Below, in pieces: positions 55,068 through 63,903 of a DNA stretch of 64,000 bases. Source of the stretch: Clostridiales bacterium (GTDB taxonomy: Bacteria > Bacillota > Clostridia > Peptostreptococcales > Acidaminobacteraceae); NCBI GenBank assembly GCA_030446305.1, contig JASUSA010000004.1, positions 1-64,000 on the forward strand, read 5' to 3'. Position 1 is the stretch's first letter. Each line of letters opens with the position of its first letter. A program made the translations under genes and the position numbers. The notes beneath the pieces are model-generated. The model had not been told where the DNA came from. It ran no database searches and saw only the letters and a program-made list of their open reading frames with translations.

Positions 55068-56450
55068 ATGAAAGTGGATGCATTAGTTGCTGAAATCGGC
55101 AGTACCACCACCGTTGTCAGTGCTTTTGACGGACTGACAACGATTGAGCCGAAGCTGCTGGGACAAGGCATGTCTCGGACAACTGTACAGGAAGGCGATG
55201 TCTATATTGGTCTCAGCGGTGCGGTTGACGCTTTAAAAGCAACCCTTGGTACAGAAAAACTGGTTTACGATCATTTTTTTGCCTGCAGCAGCGCTGCAGG
55301 TGGTCTTAAAATGACGGTGCACGGGCTCGTTTACGATATGACGGTGAAAGCAGCAAAGGAGGCGGCACTCGGTGCGGGCGGCAATATTCAAAGCATTACG
55401 GCTGGAATGCTGACACCTTCCGATTTAAAACGCATTAAAGCACAAAAACCAAATCTTATTTTGCTCGCCGGCGGTGTGGATTATGGTGAACGCGAGACTG
55501 CACTGGCAAACGCCGAGGCATTGCTGCCCGTTATTGATGACACACCGGTGATCTATGCAGGCAACTGTGAAAATGTGCAGGTGATCCGTGATCTGTTTGA
55601 TGCGGCAGGAAAAGGCGGACAGCTTTATACAACTGAAAATGTCTATCCTAAAATCGATACCCTGAATGTCGTGCCGACGCGGCGTATTATTCAATCCGTC
55701 TTTGAAACGCATATTGTCAAAGCGAAGGGCATGTCGCGCATAAGGGAAGCGGTGGACGGCGTCATCATGCCGACACCAGGTGCTGTGATGCGTGCGGCAC
55801 AAATGCTTTCAGAGATAATGCCGGACATTCTGGTCATTGATTTAGGTGGGGCGACGACAGATGTCCATTCGGTGACATCCGGCAGTCCGGAAATTTTAAA
55901 ACGGCTGCTTTCACCGGAACCGGATGCCAAACGTACAGTTGAAGGTGATCTCGGCGTTTATGTCAATGCAGATAAGCTCATTGCCATGATTGGTGAAGAC
56001 AAATTGCTTCACATGCTGTCGATGGATTTAAAGTCGCTGACGGCATTGATTGAAACACATGTCCTCATTCCGCAAAATGAGAGTGAAACCGCCTTTATTC
56101 ACGCACTGGCGCAGGTTGCTGTTTTGACAGCCGTACAGCGGCATGTAGGCAAGCATACCGTGCGGTTTGCCGGCGGCGGGCAAGGTTATGCCGAGGGCAA
56201 AGATCTGACACAGATAAAGCGCGTTATTGGCACTGGCGGCGTCCTGACGCGTTTACCCGAAGCTGAGGCATTGATTCTAAGCAGTTTTCGCAATCCTAAG
56301 GGCGATTTGCTCCTGCCGCAGCAAATGCCGAAGATCTTCATTGACAGGCAGTATATCATGGCAGCTGCAGGGGTTTTGTCCGGGCATTATCCGGAGGCAG
56401 CCCAAAAACTGTTGTTAAATAGTTTGGGCATTCAGGAGGCATTGCGATGA
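55068..56450 (+). CDS. MutL/GlmL-family reactivating factor for the ornithine aminomutase
   Basis: A 460-residue protein of the MutL/GlmL family (ASKHA ATPase fold): the N-terminal VDALVAEIGSTTTVVSAFDG phosphate-1-like motif, the second nucleotide motif DILVIDLGGATTDVHSV (about 258-274) and VRFAGGGQGYAEGKDL near the C-terminus. GlmL serves glutamate mutase; the copy in ornithine clusters (sometimes called OR-4 or the ornithine aminomutase reactivase) is thought to exchange damaged cobalamin. ATG 55068 is chosen over the upstream in-frame ATG 55038 inside oraE, which would add ten residues before the conserved start. It overlaps orr by four bases (ATGA). Confidence 0.9.
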   Translation: MKVDALVAEIGSTTTVVSAFDGLTTIEPKLLGQGMSRTTVQEGDVYIGLSGAVDALKATLGTEKLVYDHFFACSSAAGGLKMTVHGLVYDMTVKAAKEAALGAGGNIQSITAGMLTPSDLKRIKAQKPNLILLAGGVDYGERETALANAEALLPVIDDTPVIYAGNCENVQVIRDLFDAAGKGGQLYTTENVYPKIDTLNVVPTRRIIQSVFETHIVKAKGMSRIREAVDGVIMPTPGAVMRAAQMLSEIMPDILVIDLGGATTDVHSVTSGSPEILKRLLSPEPDAKRTVEGDLGVYVNADKLIAMIGEDKLLHMLSMDLKSLTALIETHVLIPQNESETAFIHALAQVAVLTAVQRHVGKHTVRFAGGGQGYAEGKDLTQIKRVIGTGGVLTRLPEAEALILSSFRNPKGDLLLPQQMPKIFIDRQYIMAAAGVLSGHYPEAAQKLLLNSLGIQEALR

Positions 56451-57529
56451 GCCTATTTCCAAGACTGGTTTTTGACTGCATGCAGTATCGAAACAATGTA
56501 AAAAAAGTAGCGGCCTACTGTGCGCCGTTTGATATCGGCATCTTTGTCGTCACAAAAGTATTCCGCGCTTTTCGCCCGCTGGTTGAGGCAATTCAGGATC
56601 TCGACATTGACGGTATTGCGGATTCGAGACTGGAAAATCTTGAACATGTCAGTGATATTCCCATTCAAAAGCTCTTGTTGCGGCTGCCGATGCCATCAGA
56701 AGCAGAACGCGTTGTCAACGTTGCGGATATCAGCCTCAATTCGGAATGGGAGACTTTGGTGACACTGAATGAAGCGGCTGGAAGACTGTCGAAAAGACAT
56801 GCCGTGATTTTAATGATGGAAATGGGCGATTTGCGTGAAGGAATGGACAATGCGCAGTTCGAATGGATACTCAATCGCATACACCACTTGAAAAACATTG
56901 ATTTTATTGGGATAGGCGCCAATTTTTCATGTTACGGCGGCATTATGGCGACGCCGGAAAAACTTAACGCATTGGCGGCAAATACAGCGCGTTTTACGCA
57001 AGTTACCGGTGTGCAGAATCCAATTGTATCAGGCGGCAATTCCAGCAGCTTATACCTGGTAGAAAATGGTGAGATGCCTTCCGGTATCAATAATTTAAGA
57101 TTAGGTGAAGCGTTGATATTAGGACGGGAGACAGCGTTTGGCAACCATATTTTTGACCTCAGTGATTCACTTGTTTCACTGGATGTAGAGCTTATTGAAA
57201 TTAAAGTGAAGCCATCATATCCAATTGGCGTTATGACCTACGATGCCTTTGGCGAAAAACCTCAGATAGAAGACCGCGGTATGATTACGCGCGGCATTCT
57301 GGCAATTGGTCAGCAGGATGTCGATCTAAAAGGATTGATTCCATACGATGAAAACATTGAAATCCTTGGCGGTTCAAGCGATCATCTCATTGTTGAGATA
57401 AAAGCAGGCGACTATCGAGTCGGAGATATTGTTCGATTTCGCGTTAATTACAGTGCACTGCTTAGACTGTCAACGTCGCCCTATGTGCAAAAGCGCTTCG
57501 AAAATATCGTGCCGTCAATCCAGCTGTAA
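56447..57529 (+). CDS. orr: Ornithine racemase (PLP, alanine racemase fold type III)
   Basis: Interconverts L- and D-ornithine, feeding D-ornithine to the aminomutase. The 360-residue protein has the alanine-racemase-like TIM barrel with PLP lysine Lys37 (FVVTKVFR), DGIADSRLENL, MMEMGDLREG and GGNSSSLYLVENGEMPSGINNLRLGEAL (about 199-226), typical of the ornithine/YhfX-like racemase group. The ATGA overlap with the reactivase gene couples their translation. It is the last gene of the cluster; a strong hairpin follows about 200 bases later. No ornithine transporter is in the window. Confidence 0.92.
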   Translation: MSLFPRLVFDCMQYRNNVKKVAAYCAPFDIGIFVVTKVFRAFRPLVEAIQDLDIDGIADSRLENLEHVSDIPIQKLLLRLPMPSEAERVVNVADISLNSEWETLVTLNEAAGRLSKRHAVILMMEMGDLREGMDNAQFEWILNRIHHLKNIDFIGIGANFSCYGGIMATPEKLNALAANTARFTQVTGVQNPIVSGGNSSSLYLVENGEMPSGINNLRLGEALILGRETAFGNHIFDLSDSLVSLDVELIEIKVKPSYPIGVMTYDAFGEKPQIEDRGMITRGILAIGQQDVDLKGLIPYDENIEILGGSSDHLIVEIKAGDYRVGDIVRFRVNYSALLRLSTSPYVQKRFENIVPSIQL

Positions 57530-57726
57530 CATTACTTGACTTTAGGATTGGGAAGACAAGAGGCAATGGCATTATACAAATGATAATCCTTCACCCAGTA
57601 GCGATAACTTTCGTAAGACTGGAAACGGCATATGAGAGTGTGGCCTAAACTGGAGACGCCTATGCAATGTCGCTGCATGCTCATTAAAAAAAACACCATT
57701 AAAAACGATAGCATACGGATACGATT

Positions 57727-57765
57727 GAGGCATATCAAATGATTGCAGATCATTTGATATGCCTC
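57727..57765. terminator. Perfect 16-bp hairpin downstream of orr
   Basis: GAGGCATATCAAATGA (57727-57742) is exactly complementary to TCATTTGATATGCCTC (57750-57765) around a 7-base loop. Only a short T-poor tail (TTCATATT) follows, so termination efficiency is uncertain. The 335-base gap 57530-57864 otherwise holds no gene I can support. Confidence 0.6.
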
Positions 57766-57807
57766 TTCATATTGGCGGATGAGGTAACCGGCTATGCCAT
57801 TGGATGA

Positions 57808-57836
57808 TTGACTTGATGTACCAGGGGTATTTAGAT
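57808..57836 (+). promoter_or_regulatory. Weak promoter candidate for the histidine kinase gene
   Basis: TTGACT (57808-57813), 17 bases, TTAGAT (57831-57836). The -35 is good and the -10 poor. Confidence 0.35.
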
Positions 57837-57864
57837 AAAAAGACGATTAAATTGGAGGCTGATC

Positions 57865-59199
57865 ATGGATTCGGATTGGATTAAATATTTTGAGGTGCAA
57901 GATGCCCCGATTCCGTATTTAAAAATGTTGATAGAGGGGATTACGTCAAATATTGATGAACAAATATTTGTACTTTCATCAAAAGGCGATGTACTTTTTC
58001 AAAGTAATGTAAATGTCTTAAACTTTGGTGACGATTTGATTTTAAAAATGCAAAAGGAAATCGTGCTCATGCAGGTGCTGCACCAAACTTATCGCAAAAG
58101 CTATCTTGGTATTTGTCAGAATAAGCCGCTGGAAGAAGGTGCTTGTCAAAAGCGCATGCTCGACAGTCGATTTGAATTTTTTTACCGTGCATTGACATGT
58201 GAAGCGGGAACTTGCTTTTTTGTCACAATAAAGGATACAACGGCACTTCTGCAAAATGAGCAAGTCATTTTAGATCTCAACTATCAATTAAATGACAAAG
58301 TCCATAAAATAAATGAAGCCGAATTAAAATTGATGAATCAGGATCGCTTGGTGGCAATTGGCCATCTGGCATCTGGTATTGCACATGAGATTAACAATCC
58401 GCTTGGTTTTGTCAAGAGTGACGTCAAGACAATGCATGATTATCTGGAACGGCTCATAACGCTATACAAAACAGCCGTCGATGTCTTGGAAGGCCTTAAT
58501 CAGTGGCAGTGTCAGCATCCGTCCGGCGAGCTCGTGAGACTGACGCGAATGCTTGAAGCGGAAGTGATGAATGAGGATATGCAGTACATTGTCAATGATT
58601 ATGCTTCATTGATAAAAGAAACGAATATCGGCATTCATCGCGTTGAAAATATCATTACCAACTTAAAGCAATTTTCAAAACTTGATTCTGACGAGGCCAT
58701 CATGCCATATGACCTCAATGCGGGTATTCGGCAAATATTGGCAGGCATTCAACATCAATCAAAAAATGCCGTACGAATTGAAACCACCTTTGGAGAACTT
58801 CCTTTGACGCTGGCAAATGGCAGCGATGTCAATCAGGCGCTGCAGAATATATTGCTGAATGCGCTGGATGCATTTGATACCGCCAAGAAAGATCATGACC
58901 GTTTTATCAAGGTTACGACTTACAGTGACAAGGCGTTTTTATGCTGTGATATATTGGACAATGGCAGTGGTATTTTGCCTAAAGATGCCATTAAAGTCTT
59001 TGAACCTTTTTTTACGACAAAAGCGATTGGTAAAGGCTGTGGGTTAGGTTTGAGCATTGCCTATGACATTGTCGTAAACCGTCACTGCGGGACACTTCAA
59101 TTTGAAACAGCGCCAAAAGAGGGCAGCCTTTTTAAAATTCGTCTGCCGGTTAGATCAATTGACCGCAGTATACGCGATGAATTTGCGAATCATCTATAA
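57865..59199 (+). CDS. Cytosolic sensor histidine kinase
   Basis: A 444-residue histidine kinase without membrane segments. The N-terminal part (about 1-135) resembles a PAS-like sensor and has four cysteines (84, 94, 112, 117; CQNKPLEEGACQ and TCEAGTC) that might bind a metal or cluster. A coiled coil leads to the phospho-acceptor His174 (ASGIAHEINNPLGF), then a long dimerisation region and an HATPase domain with NILLNALDAF (N box), DNGSGI (G1), PFFTTKAIGKGCGLGLSIAYDI (F and G2 boxes). The H box resembles NtrB/HWE-adjacent types that pair with receiver proteins encoded nearby. Two receiver genes follow. GGAGG precedes the ATG. Confidence 0.92.
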   Translation: MDSDWIKYFEVQDAPIPYLKMLIEGITSNIDEQIFVLSSKGDVLFQSNVNVLNFGDDLILKMQKEIVLMQVLHQTYRKSYLGICQNKPLEEGACQKRMLDSRFEFFYRALTCEAGTCFFVTIKDTTALLQNEQVILDLNYQLNDKVHKINEAELKLMNQDRLVAIGHLASGIAHEINNPLGFVKSDVKTMHDYLERLITLYKTAVDVLEGLNQWQCQHPSGELVRLTRMLEAEVMNEDMQYIVNDYASLIKETNIGIHRVENIITNLKQFSKLDSDEAIMPYDLNAGIRQILAGIQHQSKNAVRIETTFGELPLTLANGSDVNQALQNILLNALDAFDTAKKDHDRFIKVTTYSDKAFLCCDILDNGSGILPKDAIKVFEPFFTTKAIGKGCGLGLSIAYDIVVNRHCGTLQFETAPKEGSLFKIRLPVRSIDRSIRDEFANHL

Positions 59200-59245
59200 G
59201 AAGTGATGATGTTATGATAAAATAACAGGAGAAAGTGAGGCGGCT

Positions 59246-60427
59246 ATGAGAACGATTTTATTTGTTGACGATGAAGTGAATATTTTAAGGGCCATCCGCC
59301 GCATGTTCCGAAACACCGGCTACGAGTGTTTCTATGCTTCAAATATCGAGGAAGCGATTCAGGTTCTAATTGGGCTCGAAAACCTCGATATGCTCGTAAC
59401 AGATATAAAAATGCCGAATTTTGACGGCATTAGGCTTTTAAAACTTTTTAAGGAAGCAACACCGTCGACAATTAGAGTGGCACTCAGTGGCTATGCTTCA
59501 ACTGCGAGTATTACAGAAGCCATCAGTAAAAATCTCGCTAAGCAGTATTTCTTTAAACCTTGGGATAACAACGACTTTTTAGAGAATATTCAAAAAGTCT
59601 TTGCACTGGAAGATAAATTTGTACAAATGGGTCTATTTCAGGTTATACAGGATTTTGAACGTATCAAAACCTTCCCAAAACTCTTCGACCGCGTCAACCA
59701 GCTGGTTCAAAAGGATGCCAGCATCGAAGAGATCTGTCATGTGATTGAAGAAGATATGGCGATGACAACCAATATACTCAGAATAGCCAATTCCGCTTTT
59801 TACGCCGCAAAGACAGGTGATTTACAGCAAGCCATTATGTATATCGGGCTCAATAATCTAAAGCAGCTTATATTATCTTATGAAATTGCAACCATGAATG
59901 ACCGTAAATATGTTAAAGCCAATGCGCTATGGCAGCATGCCGTCACATCAAATCTTATTTTTCACGACTTGTATGAGCGTTTCTATAAACGAAAAGTACC
60001 GCCAATTATTGGCTCCGCTGGTTTGATTCATGATCTGGGTGCGATTATTATGCTGCAGATCTATGGTACGGATTATTACCGTAAACTCATACAATCCAAG
60101 CTTTCAGAAGAAGATTTGGTCAGAGAGGAAGAAAATTATTTTAAAATGAATCACGCTGTCGTCGGTGGTTATTTTTTAAACTGGTGGGCTTTTCCAATGG
60201 ATTTGGTGGAATTGGCACTGTATCATCACGATCCGCGTGAAGAAGGTATTATACACCGTGAAGAAGTGGCGCTCATGTGCATTGCTTCACACATGGCGAA
60301 AGATGAAATTCGATTTATGCGGCCAAGTGTTTTTGACGCACTCGAAATTCTTCACGTTAAAGAAGATTTTTTAAAACCAACGTATGAAAAATTCCAAACT
60401 GAAATTATGGGGTGGCACGATGAGTGA
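59246..60427 (+). CDS. Response regulator with HDOD output domain
   Basis: A 393-residue protein: receiver domain (1-~120) with phospho-acceptor Asp53 (MLVTDIKMPNFDG) and acidic pair DDE at 8-10, then a linker and an HDOD domain (about 135-340; IEEDMAMTTNILRIANSAFYAAKTG, then GLIHDLGAIIMLQIYG and HHDPREEG). HDOD domains lack the catalytic HD metal residues and act as signalling platforms. It lies 46 bases after the kinase gene and overlaps the next receiver gene by eight bases, which makes it a likely phosphorylation target of that kinase. Confidence 0.92.
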   Translation: MRTILFVDDEVNILRAIRRMFRNTGYECFYASNIEEAIQVLIGLENLDMLVTDIKMPNFDGIRLLKLFKEATPSTIRVALSGYASTASITEAISKNLAKQYFFKPWDNNDFLENIQKVFALEDKFVQMGLFQVIQDFERIKTFPKLFDRVNQLVQKDASIEEICHVIEEDMAMTTNILRIANSAFYAAKTGDLQQAIMYIGLNNLKQLILSYEIATMNDRKYVKANALWQHAVTSNLIFHDLYERFYKRKVPPIIGSAGLIHDLGAIIMLQIYGTDYYRKLIQSKLSEEDLVREEENYFKMNHAVVGGYFLNWWAFPMDLVELALYHHDPREEGIIHREEVALMCIASHMAKDEIRFMRPSVFDALEILHVKEDFLKPTYEKFQTEIMGWHDE

Positions 60428-61502
60428 TCTAAAACAGCACAAGGTACTGATTGTAGACGATGAGGTAGAAATATTAAAGGCACTTAATCGTGGGCTCTAC
60501 CGAGAACCCTATGAGAAAATATTTGTCGATTCGGGTGCGAAGGCCATTGAAGTTTTTGCCTCACATGAAATCAGTGTCATTATTACAGATATGAGAATGC
60601 CGGGGATGAACGGCTTAGAGCTTTTAGAGATGATCGCGGACATCAGCCCCAATACTGTAAAAATTGTGTTGACAGGGTATACCAAACTGCCGCAGATTCT
60701 GGCGACAGTCAATAAAGTCGATGTCTTTAAATTTTTAACCAAGCCGTGGAATTTAGAGGCTGAAGTTAAAGTATACATAAGAGAAGCCATTGATCTTTAC
60801 GAAAACAATAGAGAGATTTCAGGACTCCTCAATTCGGAGGAAAAGAAGAAAAGTATTTATCAGAAACTATTGACCGACGGTTATGAAAAAGTGGATCACT
60901 TTATGAACCTGTATGAAAAGCTTGTCAAAGTGATTAATTATCATCACCTTATCACGGTTGAAGAACTTAGAGGTACAAAAAAACTGACATCGCCTGAGCA
61001 GATGATTGAAAAAGTGGATGAGAGTATTCGACATTTAAGTGTTCGCATGAACTTTATCAACCGTGTTTTCGATTTTTCTAAATATGCGCTTAAAACATTT
61101 ACGCTGAGCGATATTGCCAATATCATAGAAAAGCAGATCGATTATAAACTTCACGTTGAAATGGAAACGCTTACACCTGAGGTCGTCTATCATGATAACC
61201 TCAAGCAACTCATGGGTATTTTAGCTGAAATTTTGGATTTTCCACTGCTTAACCGACTGAAGATTGAGCACATTTTATTAAAAGAAGAAGAACGGGAGTC
61301 AGAATATATTCTGTTTTTTAAGATGATTTCACAAACGGATTATCAAATGATTAAAGCTTTGAATGAAAATCTCCAATTTGTTAAAATGGTTATACAGAGT
61401 GTTGGCGGGATCATCGACCATGAAATTGTCGATGAAAAGCTCTTTATCACCGTGGCATATCGCATGAAAATCAAAGGTAGTGCTGAAGCGGATCCATCTT
61501 AA
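60420..61502 (+). CDS. Response regulator fused to a kinase-like module lacking recognisable catalytic motifs
   Basis: A 360-residue protein. The receiver domain (1-~125) has Asp57 (VIITDMRMPGMNG). The remaining ~235 residues match no common output domain. They contain helical segments (ESIRHLSVRMNFINRVFDFSKYAL) followed by an alpha/beta stretch (NLKQLMGILAEILDF ... NENLQFVKMVIQSVGGIIDHEIVDEKLFITVAYRM) laid out like the dimerisation and ATPase domains of a histidine kinase, but without an H box or the N, G1 and G2 motifs. It may be a pseudokinase that binds the partner kinase. ATG 60420 overlaps the preceding gene and follows GGGGTGG. Confidence 0.85.
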   Translation: MSDLKQHKVLIVDDEVEILKALNRGLYREPYEKIFVDSGAKAIEVFASHEISVIITDMRMPGMNGLELLEMIADISPNTVKIVLTGYTKLPQILATVNKVDVFKFLTKPWNLEAEVKVYIREAIDLYENNREISGLLNSEEKKKSIYQKLLTDGYEKVDHFMNLYEKLVKVINYHHLITVEELRGTKKLTSPEQMIEKVDESIRHLSVRMNFINRVFDFSKYALKTFTLSDIANIIEKQIDYKLHVEMETLTPEVVYHDNLKQLMGILAEILDFPLLNRLKIEHILLKEEERESEYILFFKMISQTDYQMIKALNENLQFVKMVIQSVGGIIDHEIVDEKLFITVAYRMKIKGSAEADPS

Positions 61503-61517
61503 ATGAGGAGAGGGTAG

Positions 61518-62168
61518 ATGTATCAAAAAATGTTGCTGTCGGAGAAAATTGTAGAGAATATTACAGACCTTATTGTCAAAGGCTATTACAAACCCGGTGA
61601 CAAATTGCCGAATGAACTGGACATGTCTTCTGAACTCGGCATATCCAGAGCATCACTTCGTGAAGCCTTTAAAATTTTGGAAAGTAGAAACATCATTGAG
61701 GTCAAACGCGGAATTGGAACGTTTATTGCCAGTATGCCGGGGTTATCTGATGACCCGCTTGGAAGCCGTTTTATCAATGAAGAAACCAATAAAAATGACA
61801 GTTTGAGGATTATTGCTTTTATAGGCGGGATGCTGATTGAAAAATCTGAATACTTGGATGTACAGGGGCGACAGCACTTAGAGGCAGCACTTAAACGGGC
61901 AGAGCAGTGGCAGACGCCAACAGCAGCAGAACGCTATCTTCATGTTCTAGAGGTGTTGAATGAAATTGCCATCCTAACGGAATCAGATTATTTGAGGCGA
62001 TTATGGCGTATTCACACATTAACCGCGGAAAGATTGTTCAAAGGGAAGTCGGTAACAGCGGATGAATACTTTTTGGGCTTCTACAGCCAGTTTAAACAGG
62101 CATTGCAGAATCAGGATATTTCGGCTGCATCTGCTGCGTTCAAGGGAATTGTCGATACGTTAAGATAG
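61518..62168 (+). CDS. GntR/FadR-family transcriptional regulator
   Basis: A 216-residue regulator with an N-terminal winged helix-turn-helix of the GntR type (EKIVENITDLIVKGYYKPGDKLPNELDMSSELGISRASLREAFKILESRNIIEVKRGIGTFI, residues ~9-71) and a helical C-terminal domain of the FCD/FadR size that would bind an organic acid. The metal-binding His residues typical of the FCD subgroup are not obvious. GAGGAGAGGG precedes the ATG. It begins 15 bases after the receiver-pseudokinase gene, so it may share that transcript. Its targets are unknown; the bias of such regulators toward adjacent metabolic genes gives no clue here. Confidence 0.88.
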   Translation: MYQKMLLSEKIVENITDLIVKGYYKPGDKLPNELDMSSELGISRASLREAFKILESRNIIEVKRGIGTFIASMPGLSDDPLGSRFINEETNKNDSLRIIAFIGGMLIEKSEYLDVQGRQHLEAALKRAEQWQTPTAAERYLHVLEVLNEIAILTESDYLRRLWRIHTLTAERLFKGKSVTADEYFLGFYSQFKQALQNQDISAASAAFKGIVDTLR

Positions 62169-62240
62169 CCGCTGAGAATTCGGAAACCGTTAAAACGGCA
62201 AGCGCTAAAAAAAGCGTTTATTACCAAACAAGCATAGTGT

Positions 62241-62400
62241 GCGGCAAGTGTGATATGCGGCAAGTGTGATATGCGGCAAGTGTGATATGCGGCAAGTGTG
62301 ATATGCGGTAAGTACGGTATATGGTAAGTATGATATACGATAACAAAGACATACAGCAACAAGACATACAGCAACAAAGATACGCGATAACAATGATGAT
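62241..62400. repeat. 16-bp tandem repeat array upstream of rarA
   Basis: Four identical copies of GCGGCAAGTGTGATAT run from 62241 to 62304, followed by degenerating copies (62305-62320, 62321-62336, 62337-62352) and then two copies of ACATACAGCAACAA. No spacers separate the units. Some flanking bases also drift toward GATAAC repeats (62339, 62384). The 316-base gap 62169-62484 contains this array and no gene. Confidence 0.9.
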
Positions 62401-62484
62401 GAAACACTAAAATGATGATTAAACACAACAAACATAAGCCGCTGGTTTAACAATGCGTTTGTGTTTAGGTTACAAGGAGCCAAC

Positions 62485-63825
62485 ATGGATTTATTCGACC
62501 TCATGGCAAAAGACAATATTAAAAAGATGGCGCCGCTGGCAGAACGTATGAAGCCAAAGACGCTGGATGATTTTTTTGGTCAGGAGAATATTATTGGCAA
62601 TGAGAAGTTGTTGACAAAACTTATCAAAAGCGATCGACTGTCATCCATTATTCTTTATGGGCCGCCGGGATGCGGAAAAACTTCACTCGCACGTGTGATT
62701 GCAGAGACGACGAAGGCTAACTTCGTCGTTTTAAATGCCGTTTCATCCGGTGTGAAGGAAATTCGAGAAACCGTTCAGGCGGCAAAAGACACAGCGGCGA
62801 TGTACAACCGCAGGACGATTCTTTTTATTGATGAAATTCATCGGTTTAATAAGTCCCAGCAGGATGCACTGCTGCCGTTTGTTGAAGACGGAACCGTAAT
62901 TCTCATTGGTGCAACGACTGAGAATCCCTATTTTGAGGTAAACAGTGCGCTGATCTCGAGATCGACGGTTTTTAGACTCGAAGCATTGAATGCAACGCAT
63001 ATCGTTGGAATTTTAAAACGTGCGATCAATGATTCCGGCCAAGGGCTGGGTGATTATCGATTGGTCATTGAAGATGCCGTGCTGGACTATATTGCCGATA
63101 TGAGCAACGGTGACGCCAGAAGAGCACTCAACGTACTGGAAATGGCCGTGCTTGCTAAAGATGATCTTGCTGATCACCTAACCGTTACACGTGAAGATGT
63201 CACTGAGGCAATGCAGATGAAAGGGATGCTCTATGATAAAAGCGGTGACAACCACTATGATATCATTTCTGCCTTTATAAAAAGCATGCGCGGGTCTGAT
63301 CCTGATGCTGCGCTCTATTATTTGGGAAAAATGATCTATGCAGGCGAAGATCCGCGGTTTATCGCGAGGCGAATTGTCATTTGTGCTTCGGAAGATGTTG
63401 GCAATGCCGATCCAATGGCGCTTGTCGTCGCCAATAATGCTGCACAGGCCGTTGATTTTATTGGGATGCCGGAAGGGCGGATTATTTTAGCGCAGGCCGT
63501 TACGTATATTGCGTCTGCGCCAAAGTCAAATGCTGCCTATATTGGCATTAATGAAGCAATCAGCGATATTGAACAGATGCCAATCGGTCCGTTGCCATTT
63601 TATTTAAAAGATGGAACGGCATTGCGTCTTGACCGCAAGTATGGCACGTCCGAAGGGGATAAACGCTATGAGTATCCTCATAATCACCCGGATCACTATA
63701 TCAAGCAGCAGTACCTGCCCGACGATATTAAGGATAAGCGTTACTATCGACCGACGACGCTTGGCTATGAACAGCAGATAACGGCATATCTCAATCGCAC
63801 GAAATTTCATCGTGAAGATGATTAG
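62485..63825 (+). CDS. rarA: Replication-associated recombination protein RarA (MgsA) AAA ATPase
   Basis: RarA acts at stalled replication forks and is related to clamp-loader subunits. The 446-residue protein has MAPLAERMKPKTLDDFFGQ-type N-terminus, Walker A GPPGCGKTS (about 56-64), Walker [20 protein letters not shown], sensor 1 GATTENPYFEVNSALISRS, and the C-terminal tetramerisation region with GSDPDAALYYLGKMIYAGEDPRFIARRIVICASEDVGNADP. ATG 62485 follows AAGGAG; the in-frame ATG at 62461 is further from any site. The tandem repeat array lies directly upstream, and a bidirectional terminator follows. Confidence 0.96.
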   Translation: MDLFDLMAKDNIKKMAPLAERMKPKTLDDFFGQENIIGNEKLLTKLIKSDRLSSIILYGPPGCGKTSLARVIAETTKANFVVLNAVSSGVKEIRETVQAAKDTAAMYNRRTILFIDEIHRFNKSQQDALLPFVEDGTVILIGATTENPYFEVNSALISRSTVFRLEALNATHIVGILKRAINDSGQGLGDYRLVIEDAVLDYIADMSNGDARRALNVLEMAVLAKDDLADHLTVTREDVTEAMQMKGMLYDKSGDNHYDIISAFIKSMRGSDPDAALYYLGKMIYAGEDPRFIARRIVICASEDVGNADPMALVVANNAAQAVDFIGMPEGRIILAQAVTYIASAPKSNAAYIGINEAISDIEQMPIGPLPFYLKDGTALRLDRKYGTSEGDKRYEYPHNHPDHYIKQQYLPDDIKDKRYYRPTTLGYEQQITAYLNRTKFHREDD

Positions 63826-63837
63826 GAAATAAAAGGC

Positions 63838-63893
63838 AAAAGACCGGATGGCACCGCAATGATAAGCTCATAAGCGGCAATCCGGTCTTTTTT
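63838..63893. terminator. Bidirectional terminator after rarA
   Basis: AAAGACCGGAT (63839-63849) pairs with ATCCGGTCTTT (63880-63890), with an inner CCGC/GCGG stem. A-rich bases on the left and seven Ts on the right allow use by both rarA and the convergent gene at the right edge. Confidence 0.92.
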
Positions 63894-63903
63894 TCACGGC
63901 AAT

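Noticed and set aside
57532-57753. A 73-codon - strand ORF in the orr-kinase gap with an AGAGG before its first ATG
   Set aside because: Its start overlaps the perfect 16-bp hairpin, it shows no recognisable family, and codon use looks random.
62241-62400. Repeat array considered as CRISPR
   Set aside because: Units are contiguous without spacers, too short, and no cas genes are near.
62205-62516. - strand ORFs encoding repeated CRISHLPHITLAA-like peptides
   Set aside because: They are produced by the 16-bp tandem repeat; the period is not a multiple of three and no ribosome site is present.
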